Assembly (NCBI RefSeq): GCF_902459465.1
Contig: NC_047066.1
Coordinates: 3,534,001 to 3,598,000, forward strand
Source: Asterias rubens
Taxonomy: Eukaryota; Echinodermata; Asteroidea; Forcipulatida; Asteriidae
Length of the DNA stretch: 64,000 bases
Direction: 5' to 3'
Both the position numbers and the translations under genes were made by a program. The notes beneath the pieces were generated by a model. That model did no database searches. It was not told where the DNA came from and saw nothing but the letters and a program-made list of their open reading frames with translations. Shown here piece after piece: positions 1 to 10,241 of this stretch (its first letter is position 1; each line of letters opens with the position of its first letter).

Positions 1-101
1 ATTGTAGTCAACTGTGCATGTGACTTGCTAGTTTTAGTTGCCCACATTTTAAATGTTGTCATTTATGTATCTTTCTGATTAATAGGTAGTGATACATTGT
101 A

Positions 102-255
102 GACCTTATCGCAATTCCTGCCTGGCTGATTTTTCTCAATTGTCAAAAGGCATTGTGGGAAGGAAAAGGGGGGCATACAAAGCCCCCCCGCTGTTCCTTC
201 CCACAGTGCCTTTCTACAATTGAAAAATCAGCCAGGCAGGATTCGTGATAAGGTC
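102..255. mobile_element. 154-bp hairpin MITE, TA duplication
   Basis: Ends GACCTTATCGCAATTCCTGC and its inverted copy, flanked by TA at 100-101 and 256-257; arms meet around 'ggggggcat'. Mariner/Tc1-like by target site. Confidence 0.75.
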
Positions 256-574
256 TAAAGCAACCAGTTTGCTTGTCTATTTACTAACGGCCCATGCTAA
301 ATGGTTGGTTTGAGTTTCTGGCTTGTGAATCTCTGTGCACGCCTTCTGCCTTTGTGTGTGCCTCCCTTCCCAGCCCCTGTTGAGCGAATCTCAATGCACG
401 CCTGCCATCTTTGAATTAGTCACCCAGGCCACCTGGGGGACGTCCATGCCCAGTCACAACCACAGGCCCACAAATAAAAGGCTGTTGTGGTCATCAGCTC
501 ACACTGCACCACACTGCCGATGTCACACATGAACCTTCTGCCCTTTGATGAGGATTGGAACTTCATCCATTGTG

Positions 575-665
575 TTTTGGTGTTTTGTAAAGCGCATAGA
601 GATGTTAATTCATATTATTCGCTGTATAAATGCAATTTATTATTATTTTATTATTATTATTTTCT
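575..665 (+). mobile_element. L2-like retroposon 3' tail
   Basis: 'tgtaaagcgcatagagatg', 'tgtataaatgcaatttatt' and a (TTA)n end are typical of L2/CR1 3' ends and of SINEs that borrow them. The upstream part (300-575) is unrecognised and may belong to the same element. Confidence 0.5.
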
Positions 666-825
666 AATCAAAAGTCAACATGTCTGATGATAATGGTTGA
701 GCGGACATGTTAATAGAGTTGTCTGGGCCAAATTACATGGCTCTGCTGCTATCATAAGCAAAGAATTGGCACTTGCAGAAGCAGGCAATCTGCGCTTACG
801 TCATCATCATCATCACCATCAAGCA

Positions 826-1020
826 TATTTGTTTGTTTGTTTGTTTCTTTATATAATCTTCCCATCATCAAGGGAACTCGGCAAACTCCCACAAGGGGAT
901 ATAACACCAAGCTGGCAACAACCAATCTCTCTCATCCAAACATTGATTTAACGTCTATGATTATGAATTACACAAATCAAGAAATTGTGATTCAGTAACT
1001 AGACGACAATATTTATTCTA
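826..1020 (-). mobile_element. 5'-truncated SINE, reverse orientation
   Basis: Inverse of 9,190-9,360: shared 'acaaatcaagaaattgtgat' and 'cgtctatgattatgaatta', with the (CAAA)n tail appearing here as (GTTT)n at 830-845. Confidence 0.65.
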
Positions 1021-1147
1021 GTTATTGTTAGCAGGGAATTTTGGCTTAAGCGCGTGCGTACTTCACATTGTGTATAAGGTATTCTGCGCTTACACAGCTT
1101 GTGCAGAAATTCAGTGCATGTCATGTAAGCGTATTGCTGTAGCTGTG

Positions 1148-1191
1148 ATAACGTAACCCTCCTGCCGTCGGCAGCAGGAGGGTTACGTTAT
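1148..1191. repeat. Perfect 18-bp hairpin
   Basis: Arms 1148-1165 (ATAACGTAACCCTCCTGC) and 1174-1191 with an 8-nt spacer. Unrelated to the surrounding MITE consensus. Confidence 0.85.
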
Positions 1192-1464
1192 ATCGCAACT
1201 AGTGCAAGCCGAGAATTGTGATCGTTAGCGCAAGATTCGGCAGTAATTCGCCGGTAAGCGGAGCCATGAAATTGAGCCCTATCCAGTTGTCACGACTGTC
1301 GAGTTGTCTGAAGGACGAGTTGTCTGACACTGGTATGAATTAATGATCAAATATTTATTTTTTTTAAACTTGAAATTGAATTTGATTCACCAATCATTGA
1401 TTGAATCAAATGAGCCCATTTTTAAATTTAATTAGTTGTAAAATTATTTGTTATTATTGATGTG

Positions 1465-1596
1465 GGAAAAGTTTCCGTATGGCGCCACCACTGTTTCATA
1501 CGATATGAAATAATATAGTATCTAATTTACCTCAATGAGACATCCATTTTTGTAAAAAAGAGTGAGAAAGTGGTGGCGCCATACGGAAAGTTATCC
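1465..1596. mobile_element. 132-bp hairpin MITE, hAT-like, copy 1
   Basis: Arms GTTTCCGTATGGCGCCACCA and its complement; 8-bp duplication TTGATGTG at 1457-1464 and 1597-1604. Confidence 0.85.
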
Positions 1597-1651
1597 TTGA
1601 TGTGAACCTACATAAACCATGGTCATGGAGGTAGAAATTTCCATTCCTTTA

Positions 1652-1870
1652 TTAACTAGGCCCTAGAGCAACGGAAAGATTTCCGCTAGGCCCTAGAGCA
1701 ACGGAAAGATTTCCGCTAGGCCCTAGAGCAACGGAAAGATTTCCGCTAGGCCCAAGAGCAACGGAAAGATTTCCGCTAGGCCCTAGAGCAACGGAAAGAT
1801 TTCCGCTAGGCCCTAGAGCAACGGAAAGATTTCCGCTAGGCCCTAGAGCAACGGAAAGATTTCCGTCCTG
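1652..1870. repeat. 30-bp tandem repeat, about 7 copies
   Basis: Unit 'ctaggccctagagcaacgg' plus 'aaagatttccg'; copies nearly identical. Because 30 is a multiple of 3 it creates a minus-strand 80-aa frame of repeated GNLSVALGPS, which is not taken as a gene. Confidence 0.9.
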
Positions 1871-1917
1871 CCACCAATTTAGTTTTACACTCACTCACTC
1901 CTTCAAGTTCAACATTT

Positions 1918-2534
1918 GGGTCCTACTAAAAGCCGACAACAAGCCGACAACGCCGACAACAAGTCCAGAGCGCCGCCAACATGCCGCCAACAAGTTTTAA
2001 ATACCTCAAAAATGGCAAATAAACCATATGTATTTTAGAACTATGTGTGTTTTGTAATATAAACATAAATTTAATGGAAAAACTTCACGAAAAGTGTGAA
2101 TTTTTAACCAGAAAAAAACCTGATCGTTCACGGAAGACGGTCGGACGCCATCTTGGCTTAAAATCGTGTTCGGACCAGTCCATTATGATGTGCACACTGC
2201 AGTGAAGGTCTTCACATGAAGCTTGCCCTCTGTTGTTGACAAGTGCTAAATCTACCCGTATCATAATAGTCTGGTCCAAACACGGTTTTTAAGCCAAGAT
2301 GGCGTCCGACCGCTTTTCGTGCAAGTGAAGTTTTTTTCTGGTTAAAAATTCACACTTTTTGTGAAGTTTTTACATTAACTTTATGTTTATATTACAGAAC
2401 ACATATAGTTCTAATATATCTATGGTCTATTGGCCATTTTTGAGGTAATTAAAACTTGTTGGCGGCGAGTTGGCAGCGCTCTGGACTTGTTGTCGGCGTT
2501 GTCGGCTTGTTGTCGGCTTTTATTAGTAGGACCG
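1918..2534. mobile_element. 617-bp long-terminal-inverted-repeat element
   Basis: Ends GGTCCTACTA / TAGTAGGACC; arms of over 200 bp include 'gccaagatggcgtccgacc', 'tggttaaaaattcacac' and the 'cttgttgtcggc' series. Flanked by CAACATTT at 1910-1917 and 2535-2542. No transposase. Confidence 0.85.
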
Positions 2535-2542
2535 CAACATTT

Positions 2543-4159
2543 TTCATTCATTTCATTTTCACAATCATCATCATGTCATTTTTTGCCAAAACTTTCAAAA
2601 TATCTCATTTGAGATACATCATTAGATGTCAAATTATTTCATGATGAATCAATGTCCCAATCTACTGAGTTAGGTGATTTCATGCAATTTAAATTTTGAA
2701 CATTTTTTTGATCACCACGCTTTTAAACCATCCATGTCGGAAATAGACGAGCAACGGTTAACTTCATTTAGGGTTTTTTCCGTTCATTTATCTTTCGTGA
2801 ATGATCTTTCTCTCCACTTCTTGTCAAAATTGTTGAAACCAAACCATACAAAATTGACGAATTATCTACCTATTTGACATCTGGCAAATCTGTTTATATT
2901 TACCTCATTTGGAGACACGATTGCAGAGAAAATCATAAACTTGTATAAATTTTTAATTCAGATCCTAATTACTGTTGTGACATTTCGTTTGAAATCTTGC
3001 GCTTGCGTTTAAACTGGTATCCTGCGCTCTTCACCAACCCTTTTTACGCAGCGGTCGATTACCAGGCAAAACAAAATGCGTAAGAAAACACGAAGCTTAG
3101 ATAAGTGAGTGAGGGGGGGGGGGGCGGTTCTGAGGTATAAAGAAAGTGCAATGTTGCACTTAAATAAAGAAACGTAGGGCCCCTTTCAATATCCGAATTA
3201 GGTAGTTTGGAAAACTTTCGTTTCGGGCTACAACTTCTAAAAGGATCATAAAACAATTTAAACTGGTCACCACATCTGTAGCTCTGGGACCGTGTTGCTG
3301 GATGTAGGGGGCGGGCTATTATTTTTGCATCACGGTCTGTGATGAATCTTCACAAGGATTTCCCTCTTTACCATGGACGTTTAACACAATTTCTATGTGG
3401 AACAGGATAAAAAGTGATTATTAATTTCTTTTTGAACATGAATTTATTTAGGGGGAGGGGGGGGGGGGTAGGCAAGTGTGCAGCTTCACATTAGGGTCCT
3501 AAATTTTGTCCTAAATTGTATTTGCACTTGTAGACTTTATCCGTATGCGCCCCCCCCCCCCCCCCCAAGCATGGGGAACATCTCTTTACACTGTCATGTG
3601 GAGACTTTCTGTTCCGTGGACCCTGCAATTTCCTTTTTGTTTGAAGCAAATTATCCGCAGTCTATTGTCCCTTTTGTTTGCCTCAATTTTGAAGTTTACT
3701 AAAATTACAAACACACACAAACTTTACTTTTATATTATCAATTTTAAGAGGGTTTTATTTACATAAAAACAAAATATGTAAACAAAGCATAGTCTATAAA
3801 AAATATTCAAATATGCAAAAGCAAATCATCATTCAGTCAGCATCAGAAGTTTAGAGGGCCATTTTCTATTTCTACGGTTGAGTAGCACTATGAAAAGGAA
3901 ATTATGCAGTAAGCATTAAATCAGCAGCTCTTTGAAATTGTGCCCTTGGGATCACAATTTTTGAGTTTTTTGAATAAAGAAATAATAAAAAACTATAATC
4001 TCTTCCACTTACTAAACGTTTTGCTGTTTTTTTTGGTATGCAATAAAAAAAAATTGTATTAACAAGGCAGGTTAAATTTCTCTTAAAGGTGAATAACAAC
4101 ACCTAAGGCCTACTGTCTGAGTACTGTAAAGGTCCTATAGTAATACCAAAAACTTTATT
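2543..4159. other. No gene seen
   Basis: AT-rich unique sequence with G or C homopolymer runs at 3112-3124, 3456-3468 and 3549-3566. No exon with supported splice sites. Confidence 0.5.
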
Positions 4160-5047
4160 CTCATCTCATCGCCTCCAATGCATCTTCAAGCAAGTAGCAA
4201 GCAGGACAAGAAGGACCCCTCCACCCGTGCCGAAGTCTACTGCATTCCATGCAAATGTGGCAAGGTTTATGTCGGGGAAACCGGACATAACCTTCCCACT
4301 AGACTTAAGGAACACCAAGCACACGGAAGGAGGGGAGACTTCAACAAATCAGCCATCGTCAAACATTCCCACATCACTGACCACCAAGTTGACTGGGAAG
4401 CAGCAGAAATCTTCGCTCCAATCCAGGCATGGCACCCAAGGCGCATCAGAGAGGCCATCGAGATTCATAAGCATGACACCGTACCCCAAGACATCAGCTT
4501 CCACATCGGCGACATCTGGCTCCCCCTCCTCCCGACCAATGGATCTTCAATAGCCATGGTCACTTCCTAGGCCCAAACCCCTCAACAAAAATCTTAGCCC
4601 CCCACCACTTTAGACTGCTTTGGGTCATCTATACCCTCAGTCACCTAGACCCCCACACCATTATTTGTTTATTTAGACTGCTTTGGGTCTTCTATACTAG
4701 TCCCCTAGGCCCCACACCCTCGTAATCTCCTTTGCTTGATCCTACTGACACAGTTCAGTGAGCACACACCCCCACACACTACCCCAAGGCTCCAGAGCAG
4801 GATCCAGTTTCACCACGCATCACCGAGCTCCGTTTCCCGCCTCTATTTCCCGCCTTCGTGCACCACCAAGCTAATCCGCCTCCACAGTATTTAAGCAGCA
4901 TGCAGCATCAGAGTCCACCTCTTTTTCAGAAGACAATCGGAGCATACTGATCAAAACGTTGAGTTCAAACCAGCGGTTCTTTTCAGAACCACCCCAATTA
5001 GAGATAGTCATTACATGGTGTTACCGCAATTCTTTCCAGATAAAACT
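4160..5047 (+). mobile_element. 3' end of a Penelope-like element with GIY-YIG domain
   Basis: The reading frame 4178-4570 encodes 130 aa with the zinc-knuckle-like CIPCKCG followed by KVYVGETG, TRLKEHQ and REAIEIHKH, the order of the GIY-YIG nuclease that ends EN+ Penelope-like reverse transcriptases. The reverse transcriptase core is absent (5' truncation). After the stop comes about 475 bp of non-coding tail whose last part (about 4918-5047) matches terminal pieces at 18,624, 50,690 and others, including a hammerhead-like motif near 4927-4960. Confidence 0.8.
4178..4570 (+). pseudogene. Penelope-like GIY-YIG endonuclease domain, truncated
   Basis: Intact open frame but only the C-terminal nuclease module of a retroelement polyprotein. 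Tyr pairs (VYCIPC, KVYVGETG), Arg in TRLKEH and Glu in REAIEI are the expected catalytic set of GIY-YIG nucleases. The ATG at 4178 is probably internal to the former ORF. Confidence 0.75.
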
Positions 5048-5232
5048 TTGTTCTTAAAATTTTCATCTTTTCTTAAGATGATTCATGATAAGTCAATAGA
5101 ACAGGCCCTATATTGACCCATGACTGATGCGCAGTGCACTATCACCATCATTTTGGGAGTCAAAATGTAAACAAAGATGGAAATGTTTGATGCGCATTGT
5201 GCGGAATTGCCTTCTGGGTCTACATAGCTATA

Positions 5233-5376
5233 GACCTAATCGCAAATACTCGGCATGTGACTTGAATGCGTGCATACTGGTCTAGCTAGAGATCAAGTTT
5301 AATCGCTAGCTAGCTAGACCAGCATGCACCTCATTCAACAGTTAGCACTTGCGCAATGGGTATTTGTGAAAAGGTC
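5233..5376. mobile_element. Hairpin MITE of the same TA family
   Basis: GACCTAATCGCAAATAC at the left and GTATTTGTGAAAAGGTC at the right, flanked by TA on both sides; inner arms contain CTAGCTAGAGATCAAG. Confidence 0.7.
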
Positions 5377-5611
5377 TATGGGGTCACAAATGTTCTTGTG
5401 GAGGAGCAATTTAGGCCTCTTGAAGGTGCACATCAATTTCCCTCTCATTATGGGCACTTCCATGAGGAAAATGTCAATTTGTACTGTATTGGAACTTTGC
5501 GGAGGGCACCACAGCGAAAGCAAAATGTTCACTTGGCAAAGTCCAAAGCATAATGGTGTCTGCACCGTTGTTGCACAAGGTCAACACAACTGCCCCATAT
5601 TATTGCTTGAA

Positions 5612-5740
5612 GCCTGGTCCATATTCCTGCGAATGCTTCGTGGAAAGCGAATTTTCTTGCGTCACAATTGGAAAGGGAGCGCACACCGATTGTAACGTCA
5701 CCATAATTTGCTTTGAATTCGCATGAAGTATGAACCGGGC
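5612..5740. mobile_element. Inverted-repeat MITE
   Basis: Left 'gcctggtccatattcctgcg' mirrors right 'gcatgaagtatgaaccgggc'; interior 'gcgtcacaattgg' mirrors 'gattgtaacgtcacc'. The overlapping open frames are by-products. Confidence 0.6.
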
Positions 5741-5918
5741 TAAAGTCTGGTGGTTGTGATGGAAACTTGTGTCCAAATCTCACCCCGTCGCAAACATCAG
5801 ATTTCACCCCATCGATCGCCAATGTACTCCTTCATAGTGATATTTATCATTCAGATCCTGCAATAGCAGAAGACAAAAGCTGCAACTTATCAAATGGATC
5901 TTAATCATTATTACTGGA

Positions 5919-5924
5919 TTTATT
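5919..5924 (-). promoter_or_regulatory. Candidate poly(A) signal for the death-domain gene
   Basis: AATAAA on the minus strand about 550 nt after the stop at 6470. Confidence 0.3.
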
Positions 5925-6329
5925 AACGCCAAATTACCAAAGGATGCAAGGTGCTTGGTAGGAGAAAAACTAAGAAAGACCAAAGTGATGGCGACAACCA
6001 GCTACAGATTTGAGGTGTGCCTTGAGACACACTTCGAAGGACAGAACAGTCTGGGCAATTATTATTTTTTTTTTTGGGGGGGGGGGGACGGACGGGATGA
6101 GCGTTCCATAGGTGGGAGGCAGCAGTAGTAATTTAAAGCTCTCTCACCAGCTAGTTTGCGTGACTTGTTGACCACAATTTAAAACTCTTTGATTCTCTAT
6201 AATAATCACCATCATGTCCAGGCATGAATAAGCCTTGTTATAACATACATACACACAACATAGCATAACGAAGTGGAGCAGACACAAACTTAGTTTTGTT
6301 TTAGAAATATAGAGATTATGTCAACATGT

Positions 6330-6445
6330 TTACCCGCTGCTAAAATATAGGATTCGAACTGCCTCTAGATACCGGGCAATCTCGGTGGTCTAGTTTGTAA
6401 GACACTACTCTAGAATTGCAAAGGTCATCAACACACAACGGTGAA
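6330..6445 (+). mobile_element. Partial tRNA-SINE ('ctcggtggtctag' family)
   Basis: Contains 'aatctcggtggtctagtttg' (A-box-like) and 'ctctagaattgcaaaggtc'. Lies just downstream of the death-domain stop. Confidence 0.5.
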
Positions 6446-6469
6446 AGCGAAAAACCAAATCTAATATCC

Positions 6470-8495
6470 TTACTTACCACCTATCATTGCCCTAAGATCC
6501 GCAACCAGGTCATTTCTGCCAATTTGTCTTAATCCTTTGTTCAAAACATCTACCGGCCTGTCATCGTTGTTGTCATTTCTCCATTTTATAAGCATTTGAA
6601 AAATCTGTTCAGCTACCCCATAGTAGTCTCTCTTAAGGTTTCCTACTTGTGTAGAACCAAGTCCAAGGTGGGTGGCTAGCTGCTCCCATCCACTTCCCAA
6701 ACCTTCGGAAAGCTGCCGTAGTACGGCATCTGTCAGGAAATCTAAACACAACAAAAAAAAGAAAAGAAAATGAACACAACGTTCAATACATTTTAAATAG
6801 AGCATTTGTGGTAAAATTAAGTTGGTATGACTATATCTGGATCTGGATAAATATTCTCATCACTCTAATTAGAGCCAACTGAGAAGAGAAGATGATGAAG
6901 AAATTTCCATTTTAGATGTGGGTGAAAAAACCCAGAGAATTGTTCCAGGGAAAACCCACGCAGTCAAGTAGGGACTGAAAACCCAATCCACATAGTGCCC
7001 CTGGTGTGATTCGAACCAGGGTCCCAGGGGTGGAAGGCGAGGCCAGACACCACTACACCAACCTGACCGCCCAAATACACCATTGAGCAATTTAATCCAT
7101 TTACATTGTGCCACAAAAAGGTTGCCTTGGAGTTGGTAAAAATAATCACTCAAAAGAGATTTATCAACATGGTTGATAAATCTATGGCAGTTGCCTTAAG
7201 AAAACCTGCATGGTTTAATAGCAAGATCCGGGCTTTAAATTTGTTTAATATTACTGAAGGATACAGGAGAATTGAAATACAAACTATGTGGGCCTCAGGG
7301 GCAACGGTTAACAATGAACCAAAGGAATTTTGCCAAAGAGCAAGGGCTTTACTTACGGACATTTTCACGTGCTGCACACAGCTCTTCTTTAGAACTCAAG
7401 GTACCTACATAAGGTAAACCAAATGCAAATTATGAGAACATTACACATAATTATGTAGATTTCTAAGTAGTCCGCTGGGAAACCTGGAAAGTCAAGTAGT
7501 GGTTTTGACTAGGTCACAGTAGTTACTGTCAGTGTAATAAAATAATGCAAGCCCAGGGGTCAATTTCATAGAGCTGCTTAAGCAAAAGACTTGCTTAAGC
7601 TTGCTTGTTTTACACATGTTACTGGCCAAAATCTCATGCCATATACATTGCTTGTGACTGGTATTTAGCTGTTGTTTACTTAGCATAACAATTGAGTGGA
7701 GTCTTGGCCGGTAATCTGATTTTACTAAGCAAGGATTTGTTTGCTTAAGCAAAATTTTGTGTTTAACAGAGCTCTATGAAATTGAGCCCTGGTTGTAAAT
7801 TCGGCTAAAGTTTCTGTACTCTGGTCAATAGTCTAGAGGGACAAAGATAGCGGGGTGTTAAAAGTTTGCGCCCAAGGTATCCTGCCCAAATGTTGAAAAT
7901 CGTGTGAGGAAACAAAGTTTACACCGTCACAAAATGGCACACCGCATGAATTTAGAAAAAAAAAGACAAATTTAAAGATTGCACCCATCATGGGTACCTA
8001 TGTTTTGGGTGTACAATACTCGGTTTACGTTAGGCCAAATGAAAAAAACTTTCTTTTTTTTACACGAAAAATAAAGAGGATATATTTAACTGATCTCAGC
8101 CCCCCAAAATTTATTTTTTGAAAAATAACCCAGCCGTTTGTCTTAAAAAAAGCCCTCCTTCCTTTTTAAAAAGGGAGGCTATAAACATTTTTTTGTTGGT
8201 TGGCCTTACCTTGTTTTAGTTCATTTGCTAAATCTCTCCTTCCATGTTGAATTAGAGCTTTCATCAACTCTTTTTCTATTCCGTCCTCACTCACTTCATG
8301 ATCAAAGTCATTGTTCCACATCTTCAGCATTTGAAAAACCTTCTCCTCTGTCCTGTCGCCTTGGTAATCCATTTTAATATTGGAAACCCTTACTGCTGAA
8401 ATGTTGAGGAAGGTTGCTAGGCTTTCCCATCCTGTACCTAGTTTCTCGGACAAGAGACGCAATGTCTTGTCATCAATGCTTGATTGAGCAGCCAT
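6470..8495 (-). CDS. Tandem death-domain protein (2 exons, 185 aa)
   Basis: Exon 1 is 8210-8495 (start ATG at 8495, phase-1 exit, donor gtaagg); exon 2 is 6741 down to the stop TAA at 6470-6472. Each exon encodes one death domain, a six-helix homotypic interaction module used in apoptotic and innate immune adaptors. Domain 1 (about residues 5-95) shows the helix-1/2 pattern LSEKLGTGWESLATFL, then RVSNIK, and ends with IQHGRRDLANEL. Domain 2 (about 96-185) repeats this as LSEGLGSGWEQLATHLGL, VGNLKRDY and QIGRNDLVADL. There is no caspase, kinase, TIR or other effector domain, so an adaptor-like role is inferred. Frame is continuous across the junction (286 + 272 nt = 186 codons). Odd point: the stop lies inside a consensus donor (G|GTAAGTAA at 6478/6477), so the gene may instead splice on to exons I could not find. 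A possible AATAAA for this strand is at 5919-5924. Confidence 0.8.
6868..7078 (-). mobile_element. tRNA-derived SINE in the death-domain intron
   Basis: Minus strand: TCAGGTTGGTGTAGTGG (A box) and CTGGTTCGAATCA (B box), then a body ending in TTCATCATCTTC. The tRNA fold is degraded. Confidence 0.7.
7106..7417 (+). other. Unexplained 103-aa open frame in the death-domain intron
   Basis: Reads through MVDKSMAVALRKPAW and PKEFCQRARALLTDIF and is flanked by a possible donor (CAAG|gtacct). No family recognised; opposite strand to the host gene. Might be a remnant of a transposon-encoded DNA-binding domain, which is a guess. Confidence 0.2.
7553..7792. mobile_element. MITE, 'caatttcatagagctgcttaagc' type
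   Basis: Ends 'caggggtcaatttcatagag' and 'ctctatgaaattgagccctg'. Interior 'tgcttgtgactggtat' is shared with copies at 25.6, 28.3, 40.8 and 45.7 kb. Confidence 0.7.
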
Positions 8496-8983
8496 TATAG
8501 TAGTCGAGGAGTCAGAGGTGGATGTCCAAATTTACAGTAATATACCCATGCAGTAAGGATTCATTAAAGTGCCTTTAACAATCTGCCAAGAATACATAAA
8601 ACAGGAAAACGAAATAATTATCAAATATTCATAAACACCCCAGGCAGTTTCTCTACTCCTATTGGTGGAGAGCGCGTCACGTGGGGGTGTTTAAACGGTT
8701 TATAATGACCAGTGTTTATAACCGGCTGGCTTCCGCGTGTCAGGCGCGCAAGATTATCATGCGGAACGCAATTCATAGCTATTGTAACAGCGCGTAATCT
8801 ACTTCTGCTTTTGCCACGCTGCACCATCCATAGCCAAATTTTGTGCAAGGGCTGGGAGGCGACTGTCTATCTTCTGTCAAAGAATACCCTTATCGCGATC
8901 GGCCTAACACTCTCGAACAACATGTCTTGGCAGAGAAATACATTGACAAGGTTACGATGCAAAGCCAATAAAATAACATAGTG

Positions 8984-9135
8984 GCCATCGATCATGCAGT
9001 CTACCTCACACCAATGCCTCCCAGCAGCACAAAATCATACCACCCAAACAAGTTCCAACTCATTACAAGCCGCACCCAGCTTTACGGATTCTCCTTCTTC
9101 CCCCGACCTGTCTCAATGTGGAACACCCTCCCTGC
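8984..9135 (+). mobile_element. LINE reverse transcriptase C-terminal remnant
   Basis: Translates to SYHPNKFQLITSRTQLYGFSF then FFPRPVSMWNTLP, matching the FFPRTIxxWNxLP ending of Jockey/RTE/L2-type elements. Short and 5' truncated. Confidence 0.65.
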
Positions 9136-9137
9136 AA

Positions 9138-9360
9138 TCACAAGGTTGTGGGTTCGAATCCCCAGCTAACCGCTGATTTCCCAATGACTATAGAAATAGA
9201 ATAAATATTGTCGTCTAGTTAATGAATCACAATTTCTTGATTTGTGTAATTCATAATCATAGACGTTAAACAAATGTTTGTGAGAGAGATTGGCTGTTGC
9301 CAGCTTGGTGTTTATATCCCTCGGGAAGATCATTCAAACAAACAACAAACAAACAAACAA
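9138..9360 (+). mobile_element. tRNA-SINE with (CAAA)n tail
   Basis: B-box-like 'gttgtgggttcgaatcccca', then a body shared with 826-1020, ending 'aacaaacaaacaaacaa'. It abuts the LINE remnant at 8984-9135. Confidence 0.6.
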
Positions 9361-10241
9361 GCAGCACATTTGTAAAAGGAAGAAAAGGAAGTTAAGAATA
9401 CCATTTACCAAAAACAACAATAGCAATACTGTGAATACACGTCATGTTTATTGTTTAATTTAATGATGCTGCAATAATGTTTTAAAAAAGGGGGAAGGTT
9501 TTAATTGGTAACTTTCAACAATAGCCCCAAGCAAAACTGAGGAAACTCGAATTGGATCAATTTCATGATTTATGTGGGTGGTGGATGGGGCTACTTTCAA
9601 CTAGAAATAGAACCGTACTACTATTGTGAGTATTACTACTTTCGTACCAAAAACTAACTCTACCATGTCTAAAGAAACAGTCTACTGTCCGCCACCTTAC
9701 CTGTCGGTCTTAGACTCGGTATGGTATGGATGTCCTGATGAGTGTTTATGGAGGTATAATGAGGTGGTTTTGGAGTCTGTTTTTGGAGACTGCTGTTTAA
9801 ACGCGCGCATTTCTTACCAGAGTTGATGATGGATTGGTACTTCCCCCTTTTTAAAATTTCACAGTGCTCTCTTTAAAAAGAGCGAGGGCGCGATCGCGAG
9901 ATTGCGCACTTGGAGCGAAAATTTCTATTAACAAGCCGAGGGAGGTTACCTAGCGCGCATTCTAACGGGACTGAGCAATAAATAATACGCTGAAGATCAG
10001 AGAGGGCGCCCTTGTCATTCAACGTGTGTGTGTTGTTTTGACCAAAGATGGCAGATAGATTGTTCTGACTCGATGTCATGTGTCTGTTGTCTTTCCTGCA
10101 TTTTGTTTTGTGCTGTGAGGTTTATTTATTAGCACAACACAGATCCTTCTTCAAAGTTGATTTCTTTCATCGAACGAGCGACTGTTGGAAATCCCGACTG
10201 TGTCCCAGTATAGACTTGCTGTGATTAGATTGTCGGGAGCC

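Larger units (their letters stand above)
722..1285 (+). mobile_element. MITE ending in 'catgaaattgagccc', interrupted by a SINE
   Basis: Left arm 'gggccaaattacatggctct', right arm 'gcggagccatgaaattgagc'; inner 'gaattttggctt' and 'gcagaaattcag' recur at 57,711-57,920 and 48,722-49,412. Interrupted at about 826-1020 and contains a perfect hairpin at 1148-1191. Confidence 0.6.

Noticed and set aside
1652-1894. 80-aa frame of GNLSVALGPS repeats
   Set aside because: Product of the 30-bp tandem repeat.
5324-5822. Overlapping 123-aa plus and 97-aa minus frames
   Set aside because: Fall in a TA-type MITE and an inverted-repeat MITE; no domains.
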